Assembly (NCBI RefSeq): GCF_027497995.1
Contig: NZ_JAODBT010000006.1
Location: 1-64,000, forward strand
Source of the DNA: Stenotrophomonas sp. Iso1
GTDB taxonomy: Bacteria; Pseudomonadota; Gammaproteobacteria; Xanthomonadales; Xanthomonadaceae
Reading direction: 5' to 3'
DNA length: 64,000 nt
A program made the position numbers and the translations under genes. Position 1 is the stretch's first letter; each line of letters starts with the position of its first letter. Below are positions 1-7,511 of this stretch, in pieces. The notes under the pieces were generated by a model. That model worked only from the letters and a program-made list of their open reading frames with translations. It was not told where the DNA came from and did no database searches.

Positions 1-2590
1 AGGTATTGGTGCCCGTGAGCGTGATCAAGCCACTGCCGCTCTGGGCGAATTTACCGATGCCACTGATGTCGTTGTCTACCACCAAAGCATCGCTGCGATT
101 GAAGACCAACGCTGCATTGTTGATGACCTTGCCGCTACCCAGCGTGCCCGTGGTGCCGCCGCCGCCCACCTGCAGCGTGCCGGAGCTGATGGTGGTGTCG
201 GTGTAGGTGTTGTCGGCGGTGAGCATCACAAGACCGCCCGTCTTGGTCAGTGCGTGACCCGATATCACACCACCCAGGTTGAGGAGAACGCCTGGGGTCA
301 CGTCGACCGTTCCGCCGCGCGTCCCCAGGTTCACGGCACGGGCGCTGCTGATGCCTGCGGTGTTTGCCAAAGTGCCGCCATCGAGCGTCAGGGTGCCGGT
401 GACCGCCCCGAGGTTGTCATCTGAAGAAATCACCAACGTGCCACCGCTCACCGTGGTACCTCCGGTGTAGCTGTTGGCACCGGTCAGCAGGGTGGTGCCC
501 GCTGCCTGGTTGACCGCACCGGCGCCGGTGATCTGGGTGCCGAAGATGTACGCCGGATCGGTGTGGTTGAAATTCAAACTACCGCTGCCCGCACCGAAGC
601 GCAGTTCGCTGGCTTCCAGCGTGCCAGCTGCTACCGCTGCGTTACCCATCGGGGCACCGATGTTCACCGCGCCTGCGGCCATAGCATTCCGTGCGACTTC
701 AACCAAACCGCTGCCATTTCTGGCTGACACCTTGCCGCCATGCTGCACGGTCAAGGTACCCGTGCCAGCCAAGCCGATGTAAAGCTGATCGTCGTTGTTC
801 CAAGTGGAGCCCATACCACTCACAGAGACACTGCCATTGGAGCCTTCGCGATAGCCGATCATCACGTTGCCACTGTTGCTGACGGTGCCTCCGTTGGCGA
901 CGGACACGGTTCCACTGCCGGATACGCCGACTTGGAGGTGATCATTAATCCATGTGGCTCCGTTACCCGTTACCGCGACGCTGCCGGTGGAGTTGGCGGC
1001 ATTGCCAATAAACCCCACGGTACTGCTGACCATGCCGCCGTCTTTCACGATCAAGGTGCCGGTGCCAGACTCTCCGATAGCTAATTGGCTGCTGTTGGTC
1101 CAGATGGCGCCTTTGCCGCTCACCGTGGCACTGCCGATGGAGTTGGTATATGAACCGAGGATCCCGTGACTATTACTGACCACACCGCCATCGGCCACGG
1201 TCAGGGTGCCCTTACCGCGCAAGCCGACGTAAAGGTAGCCGCTGTTGACCCAGGTGGCGTCTTTGCCGCTCACCGTGGCGCTGCCGATGGAGTTGGGGTT
1301 TGTACCGACGAGCCCGCGGCTGCTACTGACCTTACCGCCGTCGGTTACGACCAAGGTGCCGTTGGCTGATTGGGCAACACGGAGTTCGCCGCTGTTGGTC
1401 CAGAAGGAGCCCAGACCGCTTACCGTGGCCTTGGTGTCGGCGGCGCCGTCGATCGTTCCAGTGCCGGTATTGCTGACCGAACCGCCGCTCTGAATGGCCA
1501 GCGTGCCGCCGTTAACGTTGGTGTTGCCGTAGTTGCTGCTGCCTGTCAGCGTCAAAGCGCCGCCGCCCACCTTGATGAGCCCGCCCGGGCCGCTGATGGC
1601 GCCCGCGTACTGGGTCGAGCGATTGTCTCCGCCGGCGCTCAGGGAGCTCGCGCCCAAGGTGACAGTACTGCCGGCAACGCCCGCCAGGCTGCCAATGGTT
1701 TGATCGACCGTTGCGGCGGAGATGTCGAAGCCGGCATCGACGCCAGTGAGATTCACCGCATTCGTAGCCGCCAGTCTGCCCCCAGCAGTCAGCGCGAGGG
1801 TGCCGCTACTGATGGTGGTGCTGCCGTTGTATGTGTTGAAGCCACTCAAAGTCAGCGTGCCGTTGCCGCGCTTCTCAACTCCGCCGGCGCCCACGATAAC
1901 CCCGTCGAACGTACCGTCCTTGATGCCGACAATGGTGTCAGTCAACGAACCTGTTCTAAGAGTTCCGGCACCATGAAGGTTGCTGATTGCGTTTTCGGCC
2001 CGGGTACTGTCGTTGAAATCCAGTATCGCGCCGCCAGCGATGTTCGTGGATGTCATGAAAGGATACAAAATTGATGCGGCGACAATGCGCAGCGTGCCGT
2101 AATTGACGTTGAGTGCTATGGGCGTGCCTGGCGATCCAATCGCTGAATAGTTGGCGACCACGGTGCCTGTATTGCCGGCAGAGCCGAAGGAAAGCCCGGC
2201 GTCGGTCCCTATGGTGAGGAAGCCTGTCAGGGTGAGCATGGTGCCGGTAGCAGCGGAAATCGTCGGCGTTGTCGCCTCGATATAGAAACTATTTGTAAGG
2301 GTGACATCGGCGGTGCCACGCAGTTCGCCATTGCTGCCCAGTGTCACGTCACCGGTGAGATCAGCAGGATTGTCGATCTCCAGCACCCGGTTCTCAATCA
2401 CGGTCTGTGCGCCCACCGTTGCCGCCATCGTCATCCCCAGCGCGAGCAGACAGGCATTGGCCAGCAGCGACGGACGCGGGGCCAGGCACATTGCTTTCGC
2501 GGCGCGGCCGCCATGCACGGAAGCCAGTTCGGAAACCACTTGGCACAGACCAAGGGCGCGATTGAAGACGATGCGGTAGACGTGATTCAT
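1..2590 (-). CDS. Autotransporter adhesin-like protein with ESPR signal peptide and PATR repeats (C-terminus beyond window)
   Basis: The minus strand is open from an ATG at 2590 to the left edge (863 codons), so the C-terminal beta-barrel, if present, lies outside. The N-terminus MNHVYRIVFNRALG followed by CQVVSELA matches the extended signal peptide region (ESPR) of large type V secreted proteins. A hydrophobic core and an AQT cleavage-like site follow near residue 60. The passenger has many glycine-rich beta-helix repeats. One class is the autotransporter-associated strand repeat (forms such as LTGANSYTGGTTVSGGTLV). A second class, around 800-1500, repeats a GSTWxN...GxSGxGTVxVxxGGxVS pattern. 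The expected role is a secreted, surface-exposed or released passenger. It is divergent from the PAS-LuxR gene at 2970. The plus-strand reading frames here are antisense shadows. Confidence 0.88.
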   Translation of the reverse strand, partial: MNHVYRIVFNRALGLCQVVSELASVHGGRAAKAMCLAPRPSLLANACLLALGMTMAATVGAQTVIENRVLEIDNPADLTGDVTLGSNGELRGTADVTLTNSFYIEATTPTISAATGTMLTLTGFLTIGTDAGLSFGSAGNTGTVVANYSAIGSPGTPIALNVNYGTLRIVAASILYPFMTSTNIAGGAILDFNDSTRAENAISNLHGAGTLRTGSLTDTIVGIKDGTFDGVIVGAGGVEKRGNGTLTLSGFNTYNGSTTISSGTLALTAGGRLAATNAVNLTGVDAGFDISAATVDQTIGSLAGVAGSTVTLGASSLSAGGDNRSTQYAGAISGPGGLIKVGGGALTLTGSSNYGNTNVNGGTLAIQSGGSVSNTGTGTIDGAADTKATVSGLGSFWTNSGELRVAQSANGTLVVTDGGKVSSSRGLVGTNPNSIGSATVSGKDATWVNSGYLYVGLRGKGTLTVADGGVVSNSHGILGSYTNSIGSATVSGKGAIWTNSSQLAIGESGTGTLIVKDGGMVSSTVGFIGNAANSTGSVAVTGNGATWINDHLQVGVSGSGTVSVANGGTVSNSGNVMIGYREGSNGSVSVSGMGSTWNNDDQLYIGLAGTGTLTVQHGGKVSARNGSGLVEVARNAMAAGAVNIGAPMGNAAVAAGTLEASELRFGAGSGSLNFNHTDPAYIFGTQITGAGAVNQAAGTTLLTGANSYTGGTTVSGGTLVISSDDNLGAVTGTLTLDGGTLANTAGISSARAVNLGTRGGTVDVTPGVLLNLGGVISGHALTKTGGLVMLTADNTYTDTTISSGTLQVGGGGTTGTLGSGKVINNAALVFNRSDALVVDNDISGIGKFAQSGSGLITLTGTNT

Positions 2591-2827
2591 GATGAGCTCT
2601 TGGAAGTTGCGCAAACGGGTAAGCAAGGTCGCAACCGGATGCGGCGGCGGCCGATATGTCGAGTGAAGTGCAGGACCATCCCCGGTCCAGCGGGCGCTAC
2701 TGGATGCCTTAAGGCACCCGTGTCGGATGGGGAAGCAGGTGTGGACGGCAGGTGTCCTGCCATGCGATGTGAGGCCGCAGAGAAAAGGTGAAGAGCCAAC
2801 AAGGGAAACCGTCAGGCGCGGCAGCAG

Positions 2828-2867
2828 CTGCCTCACGCTTTGTGTCACTTGAGGCAGGTTTCATCAC
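2828..2867. promoter_or_regulatory. Inverted repeat in the 380-bp divergent intergenic region
   Basis: The arms CTGCCTCA (2828-2835) and TGAGGCAG (2860-2867) are perfect reverse complements, 24 bp apart. They lie between the divergent autotransporter and PAS-LuxR starts (gap 2591-2969), a plausible place for an operator. No clear sigma-70 promoter was identified, and a chance hairpin is possible. Confidence 0.3.
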
Positions 2868-2969
2868 GGCGAGTCAGCAGTTCCGGGCCGGTACGATCCG
2901 TGCTGACAATCCATCTTCGTTCATCCGCTCCAAGGGGCAGGGTGGTGCCGAAGTTCACAGGGGAAGGCA

Positions 2970-3566
2970 ATGGCGCCGTTTGGCAGTGGCAGCATGTTTG
3001 AAATCTATGACCAGCTGCCTGATGCGGTCTTCATGGTTGATGCAAACCATCGCATTGCCTACGCCAGCGCCGCCTGCGAAGACATCTTCGGGTATGTTCC
3101 CGGCGAGTTGACCGGCGTGCCGTTGCTCGATCTTGTGGTGCGTCGCGAACAGGACCGGACCCTGCGCGAGGCACGCAATGTCGTGCGCAATGGCGCCCGG
3201 GTCGGCTTCGAGAACCGATACCTGCACAAGGTGGGCAATGAAGTGCAGGTCATGTGGTCGGCACGTTGGCTGAAGGCGCAGCAGTTGCGCATCGGTATTG
3301 CCCGCGATGTGACTTCCTTGCGGCAACCGGTTTCTACAAAGATCGAGGAACTGCTTGGCGTAGCCCGCCTTGCACCTCACGAGAAGAAGGTGCTGCAGCT
3401 GCTGCTCACCGAAGCCACCGAAAAACAGATCGCCGAGCAGCTCTGCCTTGCGGTCTCCACCACGCATTCATACGTCACCCATATTTTCCGGAAGTTTGGT
3501 GTGCGTAGCCGCGCCGGGCTGATGGCACTGTGGCTCAAGGCAATGAAGATCGACGGCGTGTTCTGA
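2970..3566 (+). CDS. PAS domain-containing LuxR-family transcriptional regulator
   Basis: This is a 198-residue cytoplasmic regulator. Residues about 9-110 form a PAS sensor domain (FEIYDQLPDAVFMVDANHRI, then IFGYVPGELTG). Residues about 134-190 form a LuxR-type helix-turn-helix (LAPHEKKVLQLL, EKQIAEQL, VSTTHSYVTHIFRKFGV). Family members couple a small-molecule or redox signal at the PAS domain to DNA binding. The chosen ATG follows GGGGAAGG at good spacing; an in-frame ATG at 2994 (MFEIYDQL) is the alternative. It is divergent from the autotransporter at 2590, which is its natural candidate target by position (inference). Confidence 0.85.
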   Translation: MAPFGSGSMFEIYDQLPDAVFMVDANHRIAYASAACEDIFGYVPGELTGVPLLDLVVRREQDRTLREARNVVRNGARVGFENRYLHKVGNEVQVMWSARWLKAQQLRIGIARDVTSLRQPVSTKIEELLGVARLAPHEKKVLQLLLTEATEKQIAEQLCLAVSTTHSYVTHIFRKFGVRSRAGLMALWLKAMKIDGVF

Positions 3567-3745
3567 TTCGTCATACAGCTTCCGGGGCCCGCAGCGGGTC
3601 GGTGGCATATAGCAGAGGTTGCCGAACGGTTACGCGTTGCGACCACTGGGTTGGGGCAAGGTCCATCCATGGCGGGTCTATACCGCGCTCGACAGCTGTT
3701 CGTGCAAGACCTGATTGAGCGTCATATCCACGCAAGCCGCCGCAA

Positions 3746-4084
3746 TTGTTTTGCATGTCGTCGATGGCTGGAGCCAATGCCCAGGACAAGCACGCCGAGC
3801 CGTCGTGTACCTGCATCACCGAGCAGGGCAACAATTACGTGATCGATGAACTTACGTATTGCTTTGTCGCACGACGCGGCCAGCACCAGCCTTTGCGTGA
3901 TGATCGCGATGACCGCTTTGACGACGGACCGACACAAATAGAGCGGGGCAGGGAAGCGCTGGCTGATCGGGCTTCGCAGGGCGGGGCAGTGATCAATCGG
4001 GGGCGGCGTGGCCAAGGCACATTCCCCGGATCGCAGGGATACAGCACCGGCACCTTCACCCCAGCTACGGATTACCCGCTATGA
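3746..4084 (+). pseudogene. 5'-truncated phage-type protein, possibly the C-terminus of a Zot-like filamentous-phage assembly protein
   Basis: The frame is open only from just after a stop at 3716-3718, and its stop codon overlaps the ATG at 4081 of the traX-like fossil by 4 bp (ATGA). That coupling suggests a genuine reading frame. The segment CTCITEQGNNYVIDELTYC, followed by an Arg/Asp-rich stretch, resembles the extracytoplasmic tail of Zot proteins of Xanthomonadaceae inoviruses, where a CxCYTQQGT...C pattern is usual. The upstream frame (about 3660-3720) also looks coding, suggesting a frameshift. The family assignment is an impression from motif spacing; a decayed unrelated ORF is possible. 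Confidence 0.3.
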
Positions 4085-4347
4085 CCAGCGCCGGAAGGGA
4101 AATTCTCTGCTGTTGATGACCGGTGACCACGTCGTAAAGCTGCCCTACATCGGCTACGTTCCAGTGGTCAGCGAGCTGGGCCGCATCGCGTTCCCTGTGT
4201 TCGCTCTGGTTATGTGTGTTTCTACAACGGCAACGCATGGGCATTGCTGTGGCGCTGGGGTAGGTCGACATGCAGGTGCCGCGAATGCGCGGGGCGTTCT
4301 ATGGCTATTACGTGGCTCACATCGCGCTACTCGCTACGATCTCGTGA
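4081..4347 (+). pseudogene. traX: traX-like gene fossil (frameshifted and internally deleted)
   Basis: Three frames carry recognisable TraX pieces. Near the ATG at 4081 the reading begins MTSAGREI. After a frameshift comes LLLMTGDHVVKLPYIGYVPV, followed by SELGRIAFPVFALVM, a TraX-type N-terminal membrane segment with its GRIAFPxFA motif. After a large internal deletion come FYNGNAWALLWRWG and, after another shift, MRGAFYGYYVAHIALLATIS and a stop, which resembles the C-terminal TraX end. TraX acetylates F-pilin, and homologues are widespread in phage and plasmid contexts. With at least two frameshifts and most of the middle missing, the gene cannot be functional. Confidence 0.55.
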
Positions 4348-4490
4348 ATCATCACGAGATCGCTTGGCGCATCAATGGTTCTAGTTGGAGTCCTGCAACG
4401 ACCACGCTCGTCCACCAAGCCGGCTTCCAAAAATCAGCCCACAGTTCCGACATTTCCGCCTCAGCAGTATTTTCGTGACGTGTCACTAAA

Positions 4491-4805
4491 TTAGCAGCTT
4501 TCACCCGGTACATTCTCCCAGCCTCCCGGAATCTGCCGGAATGGAATGTGGTTGATGCAGCGCCAGGCCTTCCGATCACGCTCGTACTTCTCACTGGCGC
4601 GCTGCATTTCGCCAAGCCTGCGCAGTCGTTCGGCTGCATCATCGGCTTCAATTTCAGCGCTCCGCCTCGCTAGGGCAATCATCGCGTCCTTGGTTGGTGA
4701 ATGACGTGACTGTGCGAACCGCTGATTCCACGCTACCTGCGTAGCAAGGTGCTGCTTGATGCCGAAGATGGCCAGCGCCAGCACTGCGATACCAATTACG
4801 GTCAT
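4491..4805 (-). CDS. Small membrane-anchored coiled-coil protein, unknown function
   Basis: 104 residues. One N-terminal transmembrane helix (TVIGIAVLALAIFGI) is followed by a charged helix (about 35-80) and a C-terminal segment ending INHIPFRQIPGGWENVP. I do not recognise a named family. The reading is open upstream of the chosen ATG, back to about 4850, with plausible sequence (WSENEKPRWSFPW) but no standard start codon, so the original start may be lost. It lies 70 bp downstream of the DUF3653 gene on the same strand and probably belongs to the same phage-derived module. Confidence 0.45.
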   Translation of the reverse strand: MTVIGIAVLALAIFGIKQHLATQVAWNQRFAQSRHSPTKDAMIALARRSAEIEADDAAERLRRLGEMQRASEKYERDRKAWRCINHIPFRQIPGGWENVPGESC

Positions 4806-4875
4806 CCAAGGAAAGCTCCAGCGCGGCTTCTCGTTCTCGCTCCATGAATCCCCCAGATTTCATCCTGAGCGGATT

Positions 4876-5202
4876 CTAACCGGGGTGCAGGGGCATTGCC
4901 CCTGCAGTGTCACCGCGCCCGGATCGCCTCAGCGTCGATATCAGCGGGACTACAGGGCATGGTTCCGCGTTCCGAGTCGGCAACTGACGAATGCCGCTTT
5001 TCATCGGTTTGAGGCTCGGTGTGATCAGGCCTCGGGCGTGCCTGTCAGCTTCAAGAAGTCGCCGATATTCCTGCGCAAGTTGTGCAGTCAGACTAATCCA
5101 AGCTAGATCCTCCGGAAAAAGTTCTCGGCCTTCGGGCGTCACCAATCGGCCTCCCTTAAATGCGAAACCGGCCCAAGAGCCGGTCAACTTCCTGTCTTTC
5201 AT
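4876..5202 (-). CDS. DUF3653 family phage-related protein
   Basis: 108 residues from an ATG at 5202 preceded by AGAGGAAAT; the GTG at 5217 would overlap this ribosome site, so it was not chosen. The N-terminal half (LTGSWAGFAFKGGRLVTPEG, then DLAWISLTAQLAQEYRRLL) matches the DUF3653 pattern of Xanthomonadaceae phage proteins: short beta-rich GxxF segments, then a helix with an LxxxxAxEYR core. Family members are often found near filamentous prophages and are thought to bind DNA; the exact function is unknown. The gene starts 74 bp from the dif site, consistent with an inovirus integrated there. Confidence 0.65.
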   Translation of the reverse strand: MKDRKLTGSWAGFAFKGGRLVTPEGRELFPEDLAWISLTAQLAQEYRRLLEADRHARGLITPSLKPMKSGIRQLPTRNAEPCPVVPLISTLRRSGRGDTAGAMPLHPG

Positions 5203-5275
5203 ATTTCCTCTGGTCACGCGGGAGATGTTGGGGGGCGTGATGGCGCTGGAATCGGCAGAGCCAAAGCTGGCCTTT

Positions 5276-5303
5276 AGTTTACATAATATACATTATGCGA
5301 AAT
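5276..5303 (-). other. dif: dif site (XerC/XerD recombination site), or phage/dif hybrid attachment site
   Basis: On the minus strand the 28 bp read ATTTCGCATAA (XerC arm), TGTATA (central region), TTATGTAAACT (XerD arm). The XerC arm and centre match the Xanthomonas dif as I remember it, and from CGCATAA onward also the E. coli site. The XerD arm departs from the usual TTATGTTAAAT at three positions. The core is the palindrome CATAAT-atac-ATTATG. XerCD resolve chromosome dimers here, and inoviruses of this family integrate at dif. An altered XerD arm is what a hybrid att site left by phage integration would show. No second copy was found in the window. Confidence 0.85.
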
Positions 5304-5442
5304 GGCTTATCAGACTGTTCTTCGCCGGATTAGCTGGATCTGGCTCTGGATCTGTCGGTTTTTTTAGTTCGTGTCCTTTTTGCGTTGGATCGCGCCCCTC
5401 ATTGATTTCATTAGGTATTTTCCACCGTTCATGGACACGATC
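5293..5442 (-). pseudogene. Possible C-terminal fragment of a hydrophilic protein ending inside dif
   Basis: After a stop at 5445-5443, the minus strand is open from 5442 and reads RVHERWKIPNEINEGRDP, then TQKGHELKKPTDPEPDPANP, and stops at a TAA lying within the dif core. The composition looks like a coding tail (charged, DPEPDP linker). There is no start codon in the open frame, so at best it is the remnant of a gene whose 3' end was supplied by dif. Chance is a real alternative. Confidence 0.2.
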
Positions 5443-5497
5443 CTAAGTAAATGCTAGTGGGCATCGCACTCTTCAGTGTCCCGCGCCCGCACTTAAC

Positions 5498-5565
5498 ATG
5501 TACATTTGACGCACTAAAGCGTGTACACCGAGATTCCTACCGCACACAGGTATGTACATTTACGC
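5498..5565 (+). repeat. Short direct repeat of ATGTACATTT(G)ACGC in a gene-poor stretch
   Basis: ATGTACATTTGACGC (5498-5512) recurs as ATGTACATTTACGC (5552-5565), with a related GTGTACAC at 5521-5528. Each contains a palindromic TGTACA. The whole stretch 5443-6026 (about 580 bp) otherwise holds no credible gene: a minus-strand frame at 5514-5765 and a plus-strand frame at 5799-6080 have no recognisable features. The repeats could be protein-binding sites or chance. Confidence 0.25.
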
Positions 5566-6026
5566 GAGCCCTGCAGCTTCGTGTGCCCACTTGTCCTGGT
5601 ATGTTCCGTTGGACGCGTCAGATGGAAACCAACCACCGCAGCGACCCTCTTCAAAGTCTGCAGCCGTCGATCCTGCGGGTGCTGATGTCCTTCGTAGACG
5701 AAATTGCCCTCTGTAGGTAGAAACTCTGCACTTAGGACGCAGAGATTTCTATCTGCTGCAAACATAGGTAAAGAATTCTTCCTTTAGGGGTACACGATGT
5801 GGTCCAGGGTCTTCTGCGGCCCTTGATCGCGTGTTTTTCGTGTCAGGCAGCCGACGGCGGTGAGGTGTCGCTACTCGGCCTCGGAGCCCACAATGTTTGG
5901 GCTTTGGTGCGGATCAATGAGATTCGAGGGCCAGCGTTGGCCTTCATCTGGGTGACACAGAAAACACGCGCATCCGATCGCTGGGTGGCTACGTGCGCCT
6001 TGCGATGTTCACGACTGAGCGCAAGG

Positions 6027-6470
6027 CTATTTCCCGTGCGAGAGTCTAGCGAGTCGTTCGTGAATTCGGAGCCTTGCTAGGTCTAGGCCGATGTCGTCAT
6101 CGGCGTAGGGCGAACCAAACAATGGAATCTCCACCCATTGGCTTTCCTGACCCGGATGCACGTATGGGGCATAGTCATCCAGGAGAATCGCATCGCAGGG
6201 GTCCGATGTGACAAATCGTAGGTCCTTGGTCGGCCCCTCCCAAAAGATGTAGGGAAGTTGTGCAAACCACGTGGGAGCTGCACTCTCCGCCACCAGCAGA
6301 CTGCAAATCCTTCTTGCCAGAGGTTCAGGAACAGTCGTGAAAATCACCAGTTGGCTGAACTGGGCCCGCATGTACTGCAAGAACGGAAAAAGGCCTGGGC
6401 GTGGAATCTGACTCACGGCGTTGGAGATCAGTGTCCCTTCCAGGTCCATTGCGAGAATGGTCGGCTTCAT
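6027..6470 (-). CDS. HAD-superfamily (NLI/NIF-like) phosphatase-type protein
   Basis: 147 residues from an ATG at 6470 behind GAAAGGAAC; ten further in-frame upstream codons (ATG at 6500) lack a ribosome site. Motif I is DLEGT (residues 9-13 in TILAMDLEGTL), with the nucleophile aspartate and a glutamate in place of the second aspartate. Motif II is the VIFTT strand. A late acidic motif is ILLDDYAPYV. This layout fits small HAD proteins of the NIF/FCP type. The substrate is unknown. It lies 40 bp downstream of the KfrA-like gene on the same strand, probably in one operon at the edge of the integrase-bearing island. Confidence 0.65.
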   Translation of the reverse strand: MKPTILAMDLEGTLISNAVSQIPRPGLFPFLQYMRAQFSQLVIFTTVPEPLARRICSLLVAESAAPTWFAQLPYIFWEGPTKDLRFVTSDPCDAILLDDYAPYVHPGQESQWVEIPLFGSPYADDDIGLDLARLRIHERLARLSHGK

Positions 6471-6510
6471 CACATTGTTCCTTTCGCTAGCAGGCGGCAT
6501 GCAGAAAAGT

Positions 6511-7407
6511 TCAGCGCGGTTTCTCCGTCTTCTTGTTGGAGCCTGGCAGTTTACGTTTACCGCGCAAGGCCGCCTCGATAGCCGCAGGAATCCTGGTCAA
6601 CTGTTCTTCCAAGATCTCTGATCTTGCACGTTGCCGGTCCGCTTCTTTAGAGGAAACCGCCGCTGCGTTCTGGGCAGCCTTCAAAGCAGCGGTCAGTGAC
6701 TGCTCGGTTGTGGCGTGGAGCTTCCCTGCAGATGCCAACTTGACCTGTGCTTCCTTGGCCAGCTGGCGGGCTTGGTCGACCTCCCGTGCTGCACGATCTT
6801 CTACATATCTGGTGTGTTCCATCAGATTATCGCGCTCAGATCTGGCCAACTCCTGCGTCTCGTGCAGCCTGGCTTCCAGTCCCAGTCTGGCGTTATCTAG
6901 TTGCTCCTGCCGCAGATCCGCAGAGGTACGTTGTTGGGCTGACACTGCGAGCTGTGACTGAAGCTGCTCCACGAGTTGCCGGAGCTCCGCCACCTGGGTC
7001 AGTGCGAGGCGTTCTGCGTGGGCGGAAGCTGTCGCTTTAGCATGGAGTTCGGACGCTTCCTCGGCAAAGTTCTGCTGCTGCCCTCGCAGCTCATCGTGCC
7101 CAGTCGCAAGTGTCTGCCTGGCATCCGCGAACTCTTCCAAAACCGACTCGCGGGCATGCTGCAACGCCAATGCCCACCACTGCCCGGCCAACTCGGCCAG
7201 TGCTGCCGGCGCGTCCTTCAAATATGGACGCTTGGGCTGCAGTCGAAGGCCCAGATTTTTCCACCAGGTGTCCAACCACCGAGTAACGGTGTTGGGTGAT
7301 CCCGTGCCCAGGTGCGCGCGAATGCGTTCTACCGTCGGGCGTTCGCTGTTGGCCACCAGCTCGTCGGCAGCGGTGTGCACATCGGATTCGGTGATGCCGC
7401 GGGCCAT
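6511..7407 (-). CDS. KfrA-like DNA-binding coiled-coil protein
   Basis: 298 residues. The N-terminal about 110 residues (MARGITESDVHTAADELVA, then RPTVERIRAHLGTGSPNTVT) match the KfrA N-terminal DNA-binding fold, a winged-helix-like region where a GSPNTVTRWLD recognition segment is typical. Residues about 115-275 are a long Ala/Glu/Gln/Arg-rich coiled coil, with a basic tail. Plasmid KfrA is an autorepressor and filament-forming partition accessory. Chromosomal relatives occur beside tyrosine recombinases in genomic islands, as here: the recombinase at 7512 is divergent with a 104-bp gap. Autoregulation through the shared palindromic region is likely (inference). Confidence 0.75.
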   Translation of the reverse strand: MARGITESDVHTAADELVANSERPTVERIRAHLGTGSPNTVTRWLDTWWKNLGLRLQPKRPYLKDAPAALAELAGQWWALALQHARESVLEEFADARQTLATGHDELRGQQQNFAEEASELHAKATASAHAERLALTQVAELRQLVEQLQSQLAVSAQQRTSADLRQEQLDNARLGLEARLHETQELARSERDNLMEHTRYVEDRAAREVDQARQLAKEAQVKLASAGKLHATTEQSLTAALKAAQNAAAVSSKEADRQRARSEILEEQLTRIPAAIEAALRGKRKLPGSNKKTEKPR

Positions 7408-7511
7408 GCTGACGTCTCCTGTATCGGCGCCCTACTCTATTGATTTCATACTCACGATAAGTGATGATTATCGCGGGTATAAGCTCTATTTCGTAGTATA
7501 CATTACATAGT
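7408..7511. promoter_or_regulatory. Divergent promoter region between kfrA-like and integrase genes
   Basis: An A+T-rich 104-bp gap in G+C-rich surroundings. Near the integrase start it carries GTAGTATACATTACATAG and then TATG, an imperfect dyad built from GTATAC and CATAGTATG, which looks like a repressor operator overlapping the integrase promoter. It begins ATTTCG like dif, but the arms do not match dif, so it is not called a dif copy. The KfrA-like protein is the obvious candidate ligand. Confidence 0.45.

Noticed and set aside
6..2074. Several plus-strand reading frames in the first 2 kb
   Set aside because: They are antisense to a continuous minus-strand frame with a clear signal peptide and beta-helix repeats; repetitive G+C-rich coding DNA opens false frames.
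5799..6080. Plus-strand frame of 93 codons
   Set aside because: No family resemblance or ribosome site, and its end runs over the HAD gene's 3' end.
6511..7407. Plasmid replication or partition locus
   Set aside because: KfrA-like protein alone is not enough; no replication initiator, ParA/ParB pair or iterons were seen.
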